Assembly (NCBI GenBank): GCA_022605955.1
Contig: JAKCOZ010000003.1
Span: 12,471,331-12,535,330 of the forward strand
DNA length: 64,000 nt
DNA from: Rallus limicola
Lineage: Eukaryota > Chordata > Aves > Gruiformes > Rallidae
Direction: 5' to 3'
The notes beneath the pieces were generated by a model. The model had not been told where the DNA came from, ran no database searches, and worked only from the letters and a program-made list of their open reading frames with translations. Numbering within the stretch: the stretch's first letter is position 1; every line of letters starts with the position of its first letter. Below, in pieces: positions 49,001-60,397 of the stretch. A program made the position numbers and the translations under genes.

Positions 49001-49898
49001 ATTTTCACTGAAACTGATCACAATCATTATGTTACTACTTTGAGATTGTATGGAAAGAGAGGCGTTAAAAAAAAAAGAGGGAGAAAAAAAAATCCAAAAC
49101 CCACCAAAACTTAATGTAAATATGTCTTGTAAACTAGACATTGTCAGATGTTTGAATATTTTATACTTATTATTTATTATTTCAAATTTTTTCTTTAATT
49201 TTCCATTAAATTACACTGGTTGGTTTGGGTTATTTTCTTCTGTGATTGGATTACTTAACTGTGAACTCTTTTGAAAGAAGTGAAAAAGAAATCGATAATT
49301 TATCTGAGTATTTCTCTCAGAGAGACAAAATAAAGACAGTTTTCAAGATAGAGATGACTGAGTGATGTAATGAGTGGGGAAAACCAGGCCTGGAGAAATT
49401 CCCAGCATAAATCCAGTTCTCTTCATCAAAGAAGCCTGACAATTATTAAAAAATACACAAGGTCTTTCTTGACATAAAAAGAGAGAGACACATGAACTGC
49501 CTTTCTGGACAATAAATCTTGTCGTCTTGTATGCTTAAAGGTAAATGTACTGTGGTATTCTTGAAGACTGTATGCAATGTATGACTTTGACCAAAATATG
49601 GGAAATAGAGAACAAGGATACGACAATACTCCCCGGAGTTTTAAAAGGGACAGTTACACTAATAGTTGAGCTACAGTTTCACTGTCAATAGCCTAAGTAA
49701 TGAGTTTAGAAGTTTTAGATTAGCTATATAGAAAACTTTTCCACTCATTGTTAAACTCAGGAATAGCCTATGCGGTTAGGGTGTATAATCCCTATCGCTG
49801 ACAGTAAGATTAAGTTAAACAAATACACTTCAGAGTATTTTCAGGCTAAGCATATATAAAAGAGTTACAGATTTTTTTTCTAGTTTCTATATAACATG

Positions 49899-49922
49899 GT
49901 TTGGTTTGGGGTTTGGGTTTGG
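49899..49922. repeat. GGTTT-rich short repeat
   Basis: Five G runs of two to four bases separated by TTT on the plus strand. It resembles a loose telomere-like or two-tier G-quadruplex pattern but is short and irregular. Confidence 0.75.
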
Positions 49923-52830
49923 TTATTTGTTATTTTGGTTTTTTTTAAAGCAAGGGTATGGAAGTGTAGAGGGGAGAAGAGAAATAAAAAGTCTTTGAAT
50001 CAAAAAATTGAAACTTTCTCATCCACACAGTCAAAACGGACTTTTCAATCACTTTGACACTCCAATCTTTTTTCTTTCTCCAAATTAAATTTGAGTCAAG
50101 ATGTATCAAATATCTACATTTTGACTAAAATACAAACAGGAAAAATGGTGTGGGACAAGTAAGATGTGAATAGCACCAGACCCTGTCCTCTTTCCAACTC
50201 ACTTCACATAACCACTTCCCCAGGCAAAAATTAATTCCCTTGTCAGTCATATTGTTGCCACCATAATTAGGGCAGCAGATGCATTTGAAATATTTACCTT
50301 TATGGCAAATAAAAGCTTTTGAATGAATACATCTAATCCCTCAATACTGGTGTCACAGTCACAAGAAACTATAAATGTTCAGAAAACACTTTCACAAGGA
50401 ATAATGACTGGAAAACAGCTGTTATTGAAGCTTTCCATATGGTAGTCTCATACAGTGACAGAAAATTAAATGAGTATTTATTATGACATAATCTATAGAT
50501 ATTTCATTTGTCAACAGTTTTCATTGTGCAAGAGGGAGAATTCAGGGGGTTTTTAACCACTTTTCTTGTCAATTCCATGGTCTGGGTGTCTTTCTCACAT
50601 GTGGCTAGACCCTTGATAATTCTTAAAACATAAGATCTCCTGTGAGCCTCTGGTTTCTTTACTGAGTCTATTTCTCTTAAAAAGGTCAAAATTATCTTTT
50701 CTATTTCTTTTTAAAAGTCAAATATAACCCACATCCAAATTTAAGACATAAGAGCTTTTCTTTTTTGTTTTTGTTGTCTAGAGCACATAGATATTTTTGG
50801 TATTTAAATTTAAGAGTAATCTTTTTTTCACCAGAAGGCATTCATGCTTCAACCAGTCCATTGTGTAAACAGCTTATGGAAAATGTAATATTTATCTGAG
50901 TTATTTTTCTGAAATAAAGGTTTCACTTTGCATCAATCAACATGGTAAAGAAAACATAAATTCTGCTTCATGGGGTGTCTCTTCAGTTTAGGTTTTTAAG
51001 ACTATGGCAGAATTACAATCTTTTCACACTTTATACAGTATTGGAAATAAAATTTTTGAATAGTTATTTCAATATTGAACAGCTAATCCTGCTGGGTTAA
51101 ATTCTAACAATCTAAATTAAAACAGGGATTATTTTATGAACTAACTTCTTTTCTCTGCAATTACTGCAATACAAGCTCTTGTTAAGAAAGTTTTCTTTGA
51201 ACTGAAATTGCCAGCAATCAAGAAAACCAAATTAAAAGCAATTATCTTAGTCCAAATTCTGCCCTTTTTCTTTTAGGTAAAGAGAGACAGAAAATCAGTG
51301 ACATCTATATACCTAGCTTTCAAGCCAGTAGCACCCCATTTCATAACATATATTACCTGTACACATATTACCACAGTCCTGTACAGTGCATCTGAAATAT
51401 TTACCATGGAATCAGAGAGCATAACAATAGACCTCTAAAAACACCTATGTAGGAGTAAAGGAGATGACTAAAGAGCTAGGATGGCAAATACTTAGCTGAA
51501 AAAAATAAAATTATGAGCTAGTTCAGGGACATCATTGCTAACGTGGAATCTGCAAACCACATCTTAATTGGAATTTTTTTTCAAATTACTGTACTTGTGG
51601 TGTGATAAGGCTATAGCAGACCATTTGGCCAGATTCCTTTATATATGACAGGATGCTGAACAATGCTTCTTAAAGGTAATCACTAGCATGTGCCTGTGTT
51701 ACTTTAAGTGTACTCCCAATAGATGCTCTGATGAAGCTTGTTCAGTAATTCTTATTAATTTAAAGATATTGCCAGGTAAAGAAGGAGAAGCTGAAGAAAG
51801 ACAGGAATGGCTTGAAAGTGTATATCGTGCATGCTCTGCACCCTTTTTTATTCGAGGGAAAAGAGAAACGGCCTCATTAAAAAAAAAAAGTTTTAAAAAG
51901 TGTCTAAGACCATCCGCTTTTTCTAATAAGATCACTTAATTTTTTTATAAATTAGCGTGGAGTAATCTCTTTATGACTTACCATATACATTTGTAAACCA
52001 AGATTTACACTGTCCTATCAGATAAGGTCCACAAATAGATCTTGATAGAAATTGTACTTTTGTCTCCTGAAAAAAATCAGTGATCTCTTTTTTCTAAGAT
52101 TTTTCTTTCTTTTTTTATGCTATGCTTACCTTTGGCTGTCACTATGGCTGCAGTTGCCTGATTAAATGGCTCAAAATGTGGTCAAAAACCACAGCCTTTT
52201 ACACAGAATATGAAGTTTGGATTTGGCAGTCTTATTTTTTTCATTTCACAGGGACTGCTCATGATGCATACTTTTTTCGGTTAGCATCAGACACATGAAC
52301 CAAACTGAGTTTTTAAACTGAAAAATAAACTAAACATGAAACTGCCCACTAATTTCTGTGTTTTGAGCTTGCATAAATGTGCATATCAACATATAGAAAA
52401 ATTATACATGTTCTTTGAGCTACTACAAAAAACTCACACATCACTCAATACACAGTTCTCTATTTGCAAAACATGCTATTTAGGATGTGCCAGTCCATTT
52501 TTACCTTTAAAAACTTTTTCCTGAAAAATCTAACACTGTAGTCCATAAAAGAAAGCTCCAAATGAAGACAATTCTGTTTAGGTGCCTACTTGCTCTTCTC
52601 TAGCTCTGATTATAATTGATAGCGATATCTAAACAACACAAGCAGTGATGCATCAAGAGCATCCCCAAGATATATTCCAGCATCTGTAATGCTTTCTCAC
52701 CTAACTCATACACCACCATCCACTAGTAGATACCTAAATTTAAATCTTTCCAACTGAATACAATCCTCATAATAGGCATTCAGCACAGTCTTTGTTGATA
52801 TTACTGAAAAAAAAACAAAATTTAAAGACG

Positions 52831-53622
52831 GAAAAAAAGGAAGATCTGGAGAGAGACCAGTCAAACTCACCTGTGTGCCTGGCAAGATCATTGAGCAGAT
52901 CCTGGAAACTATGCATATGGAAAGTAAGGACATAAAGGATAACAGACAACATGGCTTAACTAAAGGAAAATTGTGCCTAAAGAAAATGGTGACATTCTAC
53001 CATGGGGTTAGAGTGCTGCTTGATCAGGGAAGAGTGACACACATTATCTACCTGGATTTGTGCAAAACATTTGACACTGGCCTGCATGATATCCTTGTCA
53101 CTAGAGAGTCTTGGGTTTCATGCATGGAATATTCAGTGGATAAGAAATTGACTGGATGCTCACACTGAAAATGTTGTGGTCAAGTGAGCATCACTGATGA
53201 GTGGCATTCCTTGGGGATTGGTACTGGGTCTGTCACTTAAAATCTTTCTGGAGATGTGGACAGTGGGATTAAGTGCATCCTCAGCATGAGCCAGCAGTGT
53301 GCATTAGCAGGTCAGAAGGGCCACTGTGTCCTGGAATGCATCAAAAACAGCATGGCCAACAGCTAAAAGGAGGTGATTCTGCCCCTCTGCTCTCATGAGA
53401 CCCCACCTGGAGTACTGCATCCGATTCTAGGGACCCCGGCACAGGAAAGATATATAGCTGTTGCAGCAAGTCCAGAGGAGGGCCACAAAGATGATCAAGG
53501 GTCTGAATGAATCTTTTGGCAACCTGATCTCATGAAGGATGTTCCTGCCCATGTCAGGGGGATTAGAGCTAGATGACTTTTGAGGTCCTTTTCAACCTGA
53601 AGTATTATATGAGTCTATAGTA
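52831..53622 (+). mobile_element. CR1 LINE with decayed reverse transcriptase, heavily deleted
   Basis: Begins in the N-terminal RT region (PGKIIEQILETMHMES, 52875 on), with QHGLTKGKLC (RT motif equivalent to [10 protein letters not shown]) and motif A in altered form (YLDLCKTFDTGLHD, near 53050-53090). The frame closes at 53166-53168. Motif B survives only as diverged nucleotides near 53205-53230, and motif C is deleted. The C-terminal part is recognisable near 53300-53510 (block equivalent to SMANS...[16 protein letters not shown]). It then skips most of the 3' coding end and finishes with a 3' UTR (53520-53620). Much older or faster-decayed than the 60.4 kb copy. Confidence 0.9.
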
Positions 53623-55747
53623 ACACAAATGCTTTCACTTATCTTGAATGTTTATACATTCTTTGTAGTGATCATCTACATATTGCTGTCATTTCTTGAC
53701 ATCTGTATGAGATATTTAACAGCAAATGACAAAAAGAAGGATAAACAGCAATGGTAGTAGGACATAAGATTACAAAAACCTGTCCAGATTTTTGCCCGAG
53801 TGCTTCCTAACTTTAAGTTTGGATGGGTTCTGAGCAGCTACCAAGATGCAATAGCGCCAGACATTCTTCATGTCAAGCCTTATTAGAACCCTGGAGCACC
53901 GACTGTAAGAGGCAACTGACACCTCACATGACACATTTCTCTGTTGAGGTCAGTTTGAATTAGAAGAATTAGAGTTTAAAATAGTTCACATTTTTATTCC
54001 CTTTCACCAGTTCTTTCACAGCTCTAGGTCTCACTGGCTCCTAATAAACAGGAGACAGCAGATACCAAGCGCTAGACTAGCTTCTCTATCTCCCACCAAG
54101 AATTAAAGTCTTATGTGATCACAATGATTTACTGAGTCCTACCGATGTGACAGGTAATGCAAAGTGTGGGTTGAACTATCACAGAAGTCTTAAATGAAAA
54201 TACACCTTTTGTGACCTAGGCAAAAGTTTCTGTGACTGCCAAAACTTGCACACACACATACTCTGTTGAGTCAAGTGAGTTCATTTTGCTTTTCACTCTA
54301 GCTTGTCATATAGAGCAAAATATACTATGAGAAAAAGGGATTCTGTTCTTTGCTTTATTGCATTAAAACTGGTTTACCATCTCCAATCTGAGGCTCAGCC
54401 TCCTGTTCAAGAGCTGCAAACTGAGCACATTAGCATGGAATATTGCATGGAACAAAACACAGAACTCACAGCACACTAATTTTACAGAGCCTCTTTTCAG
54501 TAGGATCCCCTCGTTTGGTACTGGCCCACCCAGTAACACAAAATAATGCAAAATTCTAGTTGTCTATGAATGACTTCTGAACATCTGGGGAGAATTAGAG
54601 AGACACCAAAGATCCCATTTCTAATGAGATTTTAATTCAATCCAGGCCATAAAAAGGAAGAAAAAAGGACCTTTATCAATTTGTTTAAGTTACTTGCAGA
54701 TGCAAGGCAAATGATTAAAAGTCCATTTCAGGGAGTTACTGAGAACATGCTATTCCCGCTAAGTCACTGAGTATCAAGAGCACCACAAAACATACCTTTC
54801 TGGGGTTTTTTCTCATTTTTTTCACTGTCATGTCCAGTAATATCTGTTTAAAAAATAATAATGAAATTACCTGAATGCCTTCATTAGTGTTTCTGATGTC
54901 TATTGTGTTTTCATTTAGCGACAATCCCTAAATGGGAGATTTTATTACCAGCAGTAAACACAAATCTTATCAGATGCCCATCACCATGCCTCCTGCTGCA
55001 GCTGTGTGTTAAGTTAATGCCTTTCCCCTTCTCTTCATTTCTGAAATGTATTTTATTAAAAAAAAAATAAAAGGCAAAGGAAATAAAAATTTGAGAAAGT
55101 AGTAACTCATCTGAAAAACTGCTGAAAAGATAATCTAAAATGGTCTCCCAAACTCTGAAGATATTATAATAAAAGTTTCTGAGTAAAGTGGAAAGGAATT
55201 CTAAAAATCCAATTCATACTTTTAAGGTGCTCTTAAACAGCATATGTCCTAGTCTGAAACCATGATCTTCCTGAGCTTTATTTCTAGTTACAGCCCCATC
55301 ATTCAGTGCCAATAGCCTGAAAGGTGTCCTGGTGAGATTCTAAATTTTGTTTGAAATGTATTACAAGGAAGAAGAGAAGCTATATTTTGTCACCTAATAA
55401 ATATTACCTGGCTCCTCCTGACATTGTTTATTCATGCCCCCACCCACAGAATATTACCCATACAGAAAGATGCTCCTGAAACTCTACTGGATCAAAGGGG
55501 AAAAAAAAGGTCAGAACATGGAGGCAAGGTTAGTCACCAACATAAAGCATTGGCATATTTCATGCATTTCTTGTGAACTATTAAGCTGACTTCCCATAAA
55601 ACATAAAAGATATTAAAACTTTGCTTCTAACCTACAAGGCCCTTCATGAATATAGCTCATTTTATTTAATTGGTGTCTATTATCCTTGAATTCCATGTTA
55701 GACTTTGAGTCTCTATGAAACTACTTGCCAAAATGCTTGTAGGCATA
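53623..55747. other. Unique AT-rich non-coding DNA
   Basis: No gene or transposon recognised. Confidence 0.5.
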
Positions 55748-56145
55748 TGTCATGGTTTAGACCCAGCTGGCAGCTAAGCATCACAGAGCCATTTGCTCAC
55801 TCCTCCCCCATCTCCTGTTGGGATGAGGAGGAGAACCAGAAGAAAAAGGTAAAACCCATAGATTGGTACAAGGAAGTTTACTAGGACAGCAAATAAAAAG
55901 GAAAATAATGGCAATACTAATAAAAGAATATACAACTCAATTTGCTCACCACCTGGAACACACTGCCAAGCCCATTCCCAAGTAGTGATCCCTCCTTCCT
56001 GGCCAGCTCCCCTCCTTATATACAGAGTATGATGTCGTACATTATCAAATACCCCTTTGGCTGCTTTGGATCAGCTATCCTGGCTGTGTCCCATCCAAGA
56101 TTCTTGTGAAAATCAACTCTATCCCAGCTGAAAACCAAGATAACA
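55748..56145 (-). mobile_element. Solo LTR, minus strand, internally deleted
   Basis: The left end TGTCATGGTTTAGACCCAGC is the reverse complement of the 3' end of the same avian ERV LTR family as at 24,805. The right end corresponds to its 5' end: reverse complement TGTTATCTTGGTTTTCAGCT, followed by GGGATAGAGTTGATTTT. Compared with the 24.8 kb copy about 130 bases are missing after that 5' block, because the sequence jumps to the CACAAG...GGGACACAGCCAGGATAGCT region. A TATA-like box TGTATATAAGG is present on the minus strand (56014-56024). No internal retroviral genes. Target-site duplication not convincing. Confidence 0.8.
56014..56024 (-). promoter_or_regulatory. Putative LTR TATA box
   Basis: TGTATATAAGG on the minus strand in the expected mid-LTR position. 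Sequence evidence only. Confidence 0.45.
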
Positions 56146-56761
56146 TATTTTGACTTTTATAATTCAGAAATCAGTACTGAATAGAATGGCATATTCCAAC
56201 TCACCAGTTGTCTATTTAGTAGGCGCAGTAGCAGATATGACCCTGAGATGTACAACCTCCAAACTTCATATTGAGTTACCAAGTCACAGCCTACAGAACT
56301 AAAGCATTATCAAAGCCTTTATTAATTACTCCCTCAAGGATTCTCTATTCAGTACCTCCTCTCTACCTCTCTGATTTTATCAAAGCTATGAATAACACAT
56401 CCCTCTTTCTATTGTTTACATCAATCTTTAATCTCTCAAAAAACCTCTTCCTTTGTATGGCAACTATTTCAGAAGGTAGTGGATATGAATGTCATTGTAT
56501 TCTCAGGAGATAAGGTATGAACATACTTTCACAGCACTTAAACTAATATTTGTAAATAAAAACTCACAAAAAATAAGATTTTGTTTAAAATTAGCCCCTA
56601 AATTAAGTAGATTTATGTGTAATGCCTTAAACTTCCACACTTATTAAAAATTTTCAGTTGCAGCCACAGAATTTAGTTGAAAAAGGGTCATAATGTGGTC
56701 CAAAATATTATTTGAAATACATTAGAACAATGGAGAAAAGCTTTTTATTATTTTTTACTAT
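56146..56761. other. Unique AT-rich non-coding DNA
   Basis: No gene or repeat recognised. One 80-codon motif-free plus frame (56271-56513). Confidence 0.5.
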
Positions 56762-56997
56762 TATAGAATCATAGATTTGTAGGGTTGAAAGGGACCTCGA
56801 GAGATCATTGGGTCCAACCCCCCTGCCAAAGCAGCTCCCTAGCTCATATTGCACAGACAGGCGTCCAGACAGGTCTTGAATATCTCCAGAGAAGGAGACT
56901 CCACCACTTCCCTGGGCAGCCTATTCCAGTGCTCTGTCACCCTCACTGTGTAAAAGTTCCTCCGCATGTTGGTGCAGCACTTCCTATGCTCCAAAAT
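56762..56997 (-). mobile_element. CR1 LINE, very short 3' fragment, young-looking subfamily (copy D)
   Basis: Starts with the antisense tail TATAGAATCATAGATTTGTA. It matches copy C closely over its 235 bases, including GGTCCAACCCCCCTGCCAAA and CAGCTCCCTAGCTCATATTG. The 5' truncation falls at about 56997 in the codons equivalent to LEHRKFHTN. No coding potential remains. Confidence 0.93.
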
Positions 56998-57226
56998 TAA
57001 TTTTCTTTAAAACCTAATAATTAATAAATATTAGAAATCACTTCATTTATGAAAATGAAATATGCTGGGTCTATATCCATGCAGTATCAACAGCATAAAA
57101 GGCAAAAATCTATTCCTAATCAGAATCCACACCCGAGGTTTCCTTGCCATTTTCATTTTTTGCTATTACTACAGCCCACTCTTTAAAAGAAAGTCTAAGT
57201 ATATTCTGGAAAATCTAAGTGGATTC
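56998..57226. other. Short unique spacer between opposed CR1 copies
   Basis: No repeat or gene recognised. The two neighbouring CR1 copies have their truncated 5' ends toward this spacer. Confidence 0.5.
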
Positions 57227-57663
57227 TAGAAAGAGTCTAGCAGAGGGCCTGAAGCATCTCCCCTATTAGGAAAGGCTGAGTGAACTGGGGCTGTTTAGCC
57301 TTGAGAAAAGAAGACTGAGAGGTGATCTGGTTAGTTTGTTTTAATGTCTGAAGTGTGTGAGACAGAGGGAAATGGCCAGCCTCTTTTCAGTTTTCTGTGG
57401 AGACAGGACAAGGAGCAATGGACACAAGTTAGGGCACAGGAAGTTCTGCACCATTATACAGAAAAACTTCTTCACAGTGATGGAGAGCACTGGAACAGCT
57501 GCTCAGGACAGTAGTGGAGTCTTCTTCTCTGCAGATGATATTCAAGAGCCTTTTGGATGCCTACTTGTGCGACCTGTCCTAGGGAACTTGCTTTGCCAGG
57601 GGTGTTGGACTCAGTGATCTCTGGAGGTCCCTTCCAAACCTTAAAATTCTGTGATCTGTGATT
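57227..57663 (+). mobile_element. CR1 LINE, 5'-truncated 3' fragment
   Basis: Begins in codons equivalent to ERVQRRA (nucleotides GAAAGAGTCTAGCAGAGGGC), then an [20 protein letters not shown] segment. The final block begins with the codons for MASLFSVFCGDRTRSNG (57372 on), followed by the 3' UTR with GATCTCTGGAGGTCCCTTCC and a short tail AATTCTGTGATCTGTGATTC. Several frame changes. Related to, but diverged from, copies A-D. Confidence 0.9.
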
Positions 57664-59028
57664 CTTCTCTTAATTCCATGGTCTTTCTACAGTAATGCAC
57701 TTTCCATGTGTATAACTTTAGAAGTTGATTTAAGTGCTCATTATGAAGAATTGGACAGATGTATATCTGGGTTCTCAAACAGTCTTACCTAGGTTTCACC
57801 TTTAGTTAACACTGGGCAAAAAATTTCTTATTTACACTCAGGTTTTATGAAAACAGTGAAGAAAAGGCAAGAAAGTGAACAAATATATAGCAATGTTATG
57901 TATCTCATTAAGAAAGAGAAGGCAACTAAAACAATGGAGAGCTTTTCATCACCAACATGTTGAACATTTCCTTAATACATAAAGGATGAGAGGTTGTAAC
58001 ATCCCAAAGATGATCTAGAGGAACATTTTGTACCAAGCTGAAAAATAAAATCATTTGGGGCATCCATCATTATCAAGATACACAAGGAATCCAAACAGCA
58101 GAAAAAAGTGTTGTACTGTGCTCTGGTGGACAAATGCAAATAATTCATTTGTATTATGTTCAGTTTAAAAAGCCTATTTATGGAATTGCCCTTTTTGTTT
58201 AGTACAAGTTCAATATAAAAATATCACAAAGTTTCCAGTCTTCAAAATTTTACATGTATATATTACTGCAGGATGGGTTTTTTTTACATTATGAGTTGCA
58301 TATAATTTACCAGGACCACCTGCAATTTTGTGTTGCTTAACATTCTCATGAAGTTGAGAGTGAGGAGCTTTCTGCTCACTCTGGTGCATTTCTCTGTAAA
58401 TGAAGTAACATTTCCTTTCAGTCAGAACTACTTTTATTGTAAAATGCAAGTAGAATAGGATGATATCACAAATACATATCAGAAGAAGGGCAGAACAGGA
58501 AGACTTTAAAGAACACTGTCTAATACAGAGAAATTTGGCTAAATGAAAACTACCAATGTAAATTTAAAGTGCTGTCCTATGCAGAAATAAACATGCAGCA
58601 TCTCAGGAAATAGCCAAGAAGAGCCCTGTGGTCTACTTACTGCTCTCAGACATTTACTGGATTCTGGGACTGAAGGCACAGAACTTTCGTGTTCTTGTTC
58701 ATCATTCAAACATGCAGAGACAGGTGTTTGCACTTCCTTTTCAAAAGAAAAAGAAATTAATAAGGTGTAGGATTTCATAAATGAAATCAGTAGTTTGCCA
58801 ATATAGGTACCATCACCCCTCAACCTATTCATTTAGAAGCTCTGCACCATGTTGGATAAGCTCCACTTCCTGTGATGTGCAGAGCATATGGTTCCTATTT
58901 TAGTCATGCTATCTTTTGGAGTAACTTATTCTCCATCCATGACAGCACCAAACCATTCTTTAAAGACTTATTTTGAGCATCTATAGAGCATATGACATGT
59001 CCATAATCCTCTGAGGAATCAGATTTGA
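57664..59028. other. Unique AT-rich non-coding DNA
   Basis: No gene or repeat recognised. Confidence 0.5.
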
Positions 59029-59166
59029 GACCTTAAGACCAGGTTGGATGGATCTTTCAGTAACCTGGTCTCCTGGAGGGTATCCCTGCCCATGACAGGG
59101 ACAGTGGAACTAGATGGTCTTTAAGGTCCCTTTCAACCCAAAACATTCTGCGATTTTATGATTCTA
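59029..59166 (+). mobile_element. CR1 LINE, 3' UTR-only fragment
   Basis: About 138 bases of CR1 3' UTR: ACCTTAAGACCAGGTTGGATGG at the start, then GGTCTTTAAGGTCCCTTTCA, ending in the tail CATTCTGCGATTTTATGATTCT. This subfamily's UTR resembles that at 32.5-33.0 kb, not copies A-D. No coding part. Confidence 0.88.
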
Positions 59167-59757
59167 AACTTGTAGGTACTGCAGTATCACTCAAGACAAA
59201 TTATCTCACTTCAGTATAAGACAAGTAACAGAGCCAGATCATTTACAATACCAAGAGATATGAGTTAGCCAATTTGTTTCAGTGGAAGGATCTTTTATTT
59301 CAGTATCAAAACTAGAATAAATAGTATGTATTTAAGTGATAGGCATATTGCCAGTATAAAAGACAGTATTCTAACTCAAACTCATTTGACTTAAACATGG
59401 CTAAAAAGCTTAGCAACTGCAAACACCTCTTTTTGCTTTTAGAAATCTGTCTTCATTGCATGATGCATATTGATTTAACAAGAAATCCAGATGGTTACTA
59501 TCCACTTGAGTAAGTCAGATCACATAAACTTTAAAATCCATTTTGAAATACCATATGGACTATTTTGTTGTTGAAAAGAAGGCCAATTTAGGGGTTTGTT
59601 AGAAAGACAAACTAATCCTTTTTGTCAATGGGGAAAAAGAGATAAACACATTAATATTTTGGGAACCAAAATCAGTATGTGAGAGCATGGGTCTTTATAT
59701 TTTGTACAGGTTGTCTTTGTACTATGTTCTATGTTTACAGTATGAAGTTTAACTAGG
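59167..59757. other. Unique AT-rich non-coding DNA
   Basis: Nothing recognised between two plus-strand CR1 copies. Confidence 0.5.
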
Positions 59758-60397
59758 GTAAGTCTCAGATTCTGCACCTGGGAAGGGGGAAGCCTGGCTG
59801 CACATGGTGACTCAGACTCTTGAGGCCAATCACGCTGAAAGGGATTTGGGGGTCTTGGTGACAGCAAGTTACATGAGTCAGCAATGTGCCCAGGCAGCCA
59901 GGAGGGCCAACTGTATCCTGGGTTGCATCAAGCATGGCATTGCTGTCCAGTCCTGCTTCATGCTGTGCCGATGCAGCCTCACCTCCAGTACTATGTGCGG
60001 TTTTGGGTGTGACAGTACAAGAGGGATATAAAAATATTGGAGAGTGTCCAGAGGAGGGCAACAAGGATGGGGTGTTTCTGGAGGGGGAGGCTTATGAGGA
60101 GAGGTTGAGCTCTTGGTTTGAACAGCCTGGAGAAGAGGAGGCTGAGGGGAGACCTCCTCACAGTCTATGGCTTCCTGACAAGGGGAAGCAAAGGAGCAAG
60201 CATCAGTCTCCTCTCTTTGGGGACCAGTGATAGAACCCAAGGGAACATCATGAAACTGAGACGGGGAGGTTTAGGTTGAATGTAAAGAAGAGGTTCTTTA
60301 CTGAAAGGGTGGTCAGATACCGGAACAAGCTCCCTGGGAAAGTGGTCACAGTGCCAAGCTTGGCTGAGTTCTAGAAGTGTCTGAATGATGCACTCAC
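59758..60397 (+). mobile_element. CR1 LINE fragment, older subfamily, lacking its 3' end
   Basis: Starts near CAGATTCTGCACCTGGGAAG (equivalent to the LHLG codons of ORF2) and runs through codons equivalent to NHAERDLGVLVTAS, a degenerate LYSALVRP region, FEQPGEEEAEG-type frames produced by shifts, and the C-terminal region with AACTGAGACGGGGAGGTTTA and GAGGTTCTTTACTGAAAGGG. It stops at about 60397 near GAATGATGCACTCAC, before the 3' UTR end and tail expected for this subfamily. The next base belongs to another CR1. The missing tail and the junction suggest the second copy landed in, or replaced, its 3' end. Confidence 0.87.

Larger units (their letters stand above)
41065..52830. other. Unique AT-rich non-coding DNA, 11.8 kb
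   Basis: The longest stretch here without a recognised transposon. No gene recognised. Items of minor interest: a CAAA run (43060-43078), a 105-codon motif-free minus frame in a GC-richer patch (46392-46709), a GGTTT-rich stretch (49899-49922) and an 80-codon region open on both strands (51688-51939). None shows a domain or splice context I would defend as an exon. Confidence 0.5.

Noticed and set aside
24805..56145. A complete endogenous provirus bounded by the LTRs at 24.8 and 33.6 kb (same strand)
   Set aside because: The two LTRs are clearly diverged with different 3' halves, and the DNA between them holds CR1 copies and unique sequence but no retroviral genes. The third LTR is on the opposite strand.
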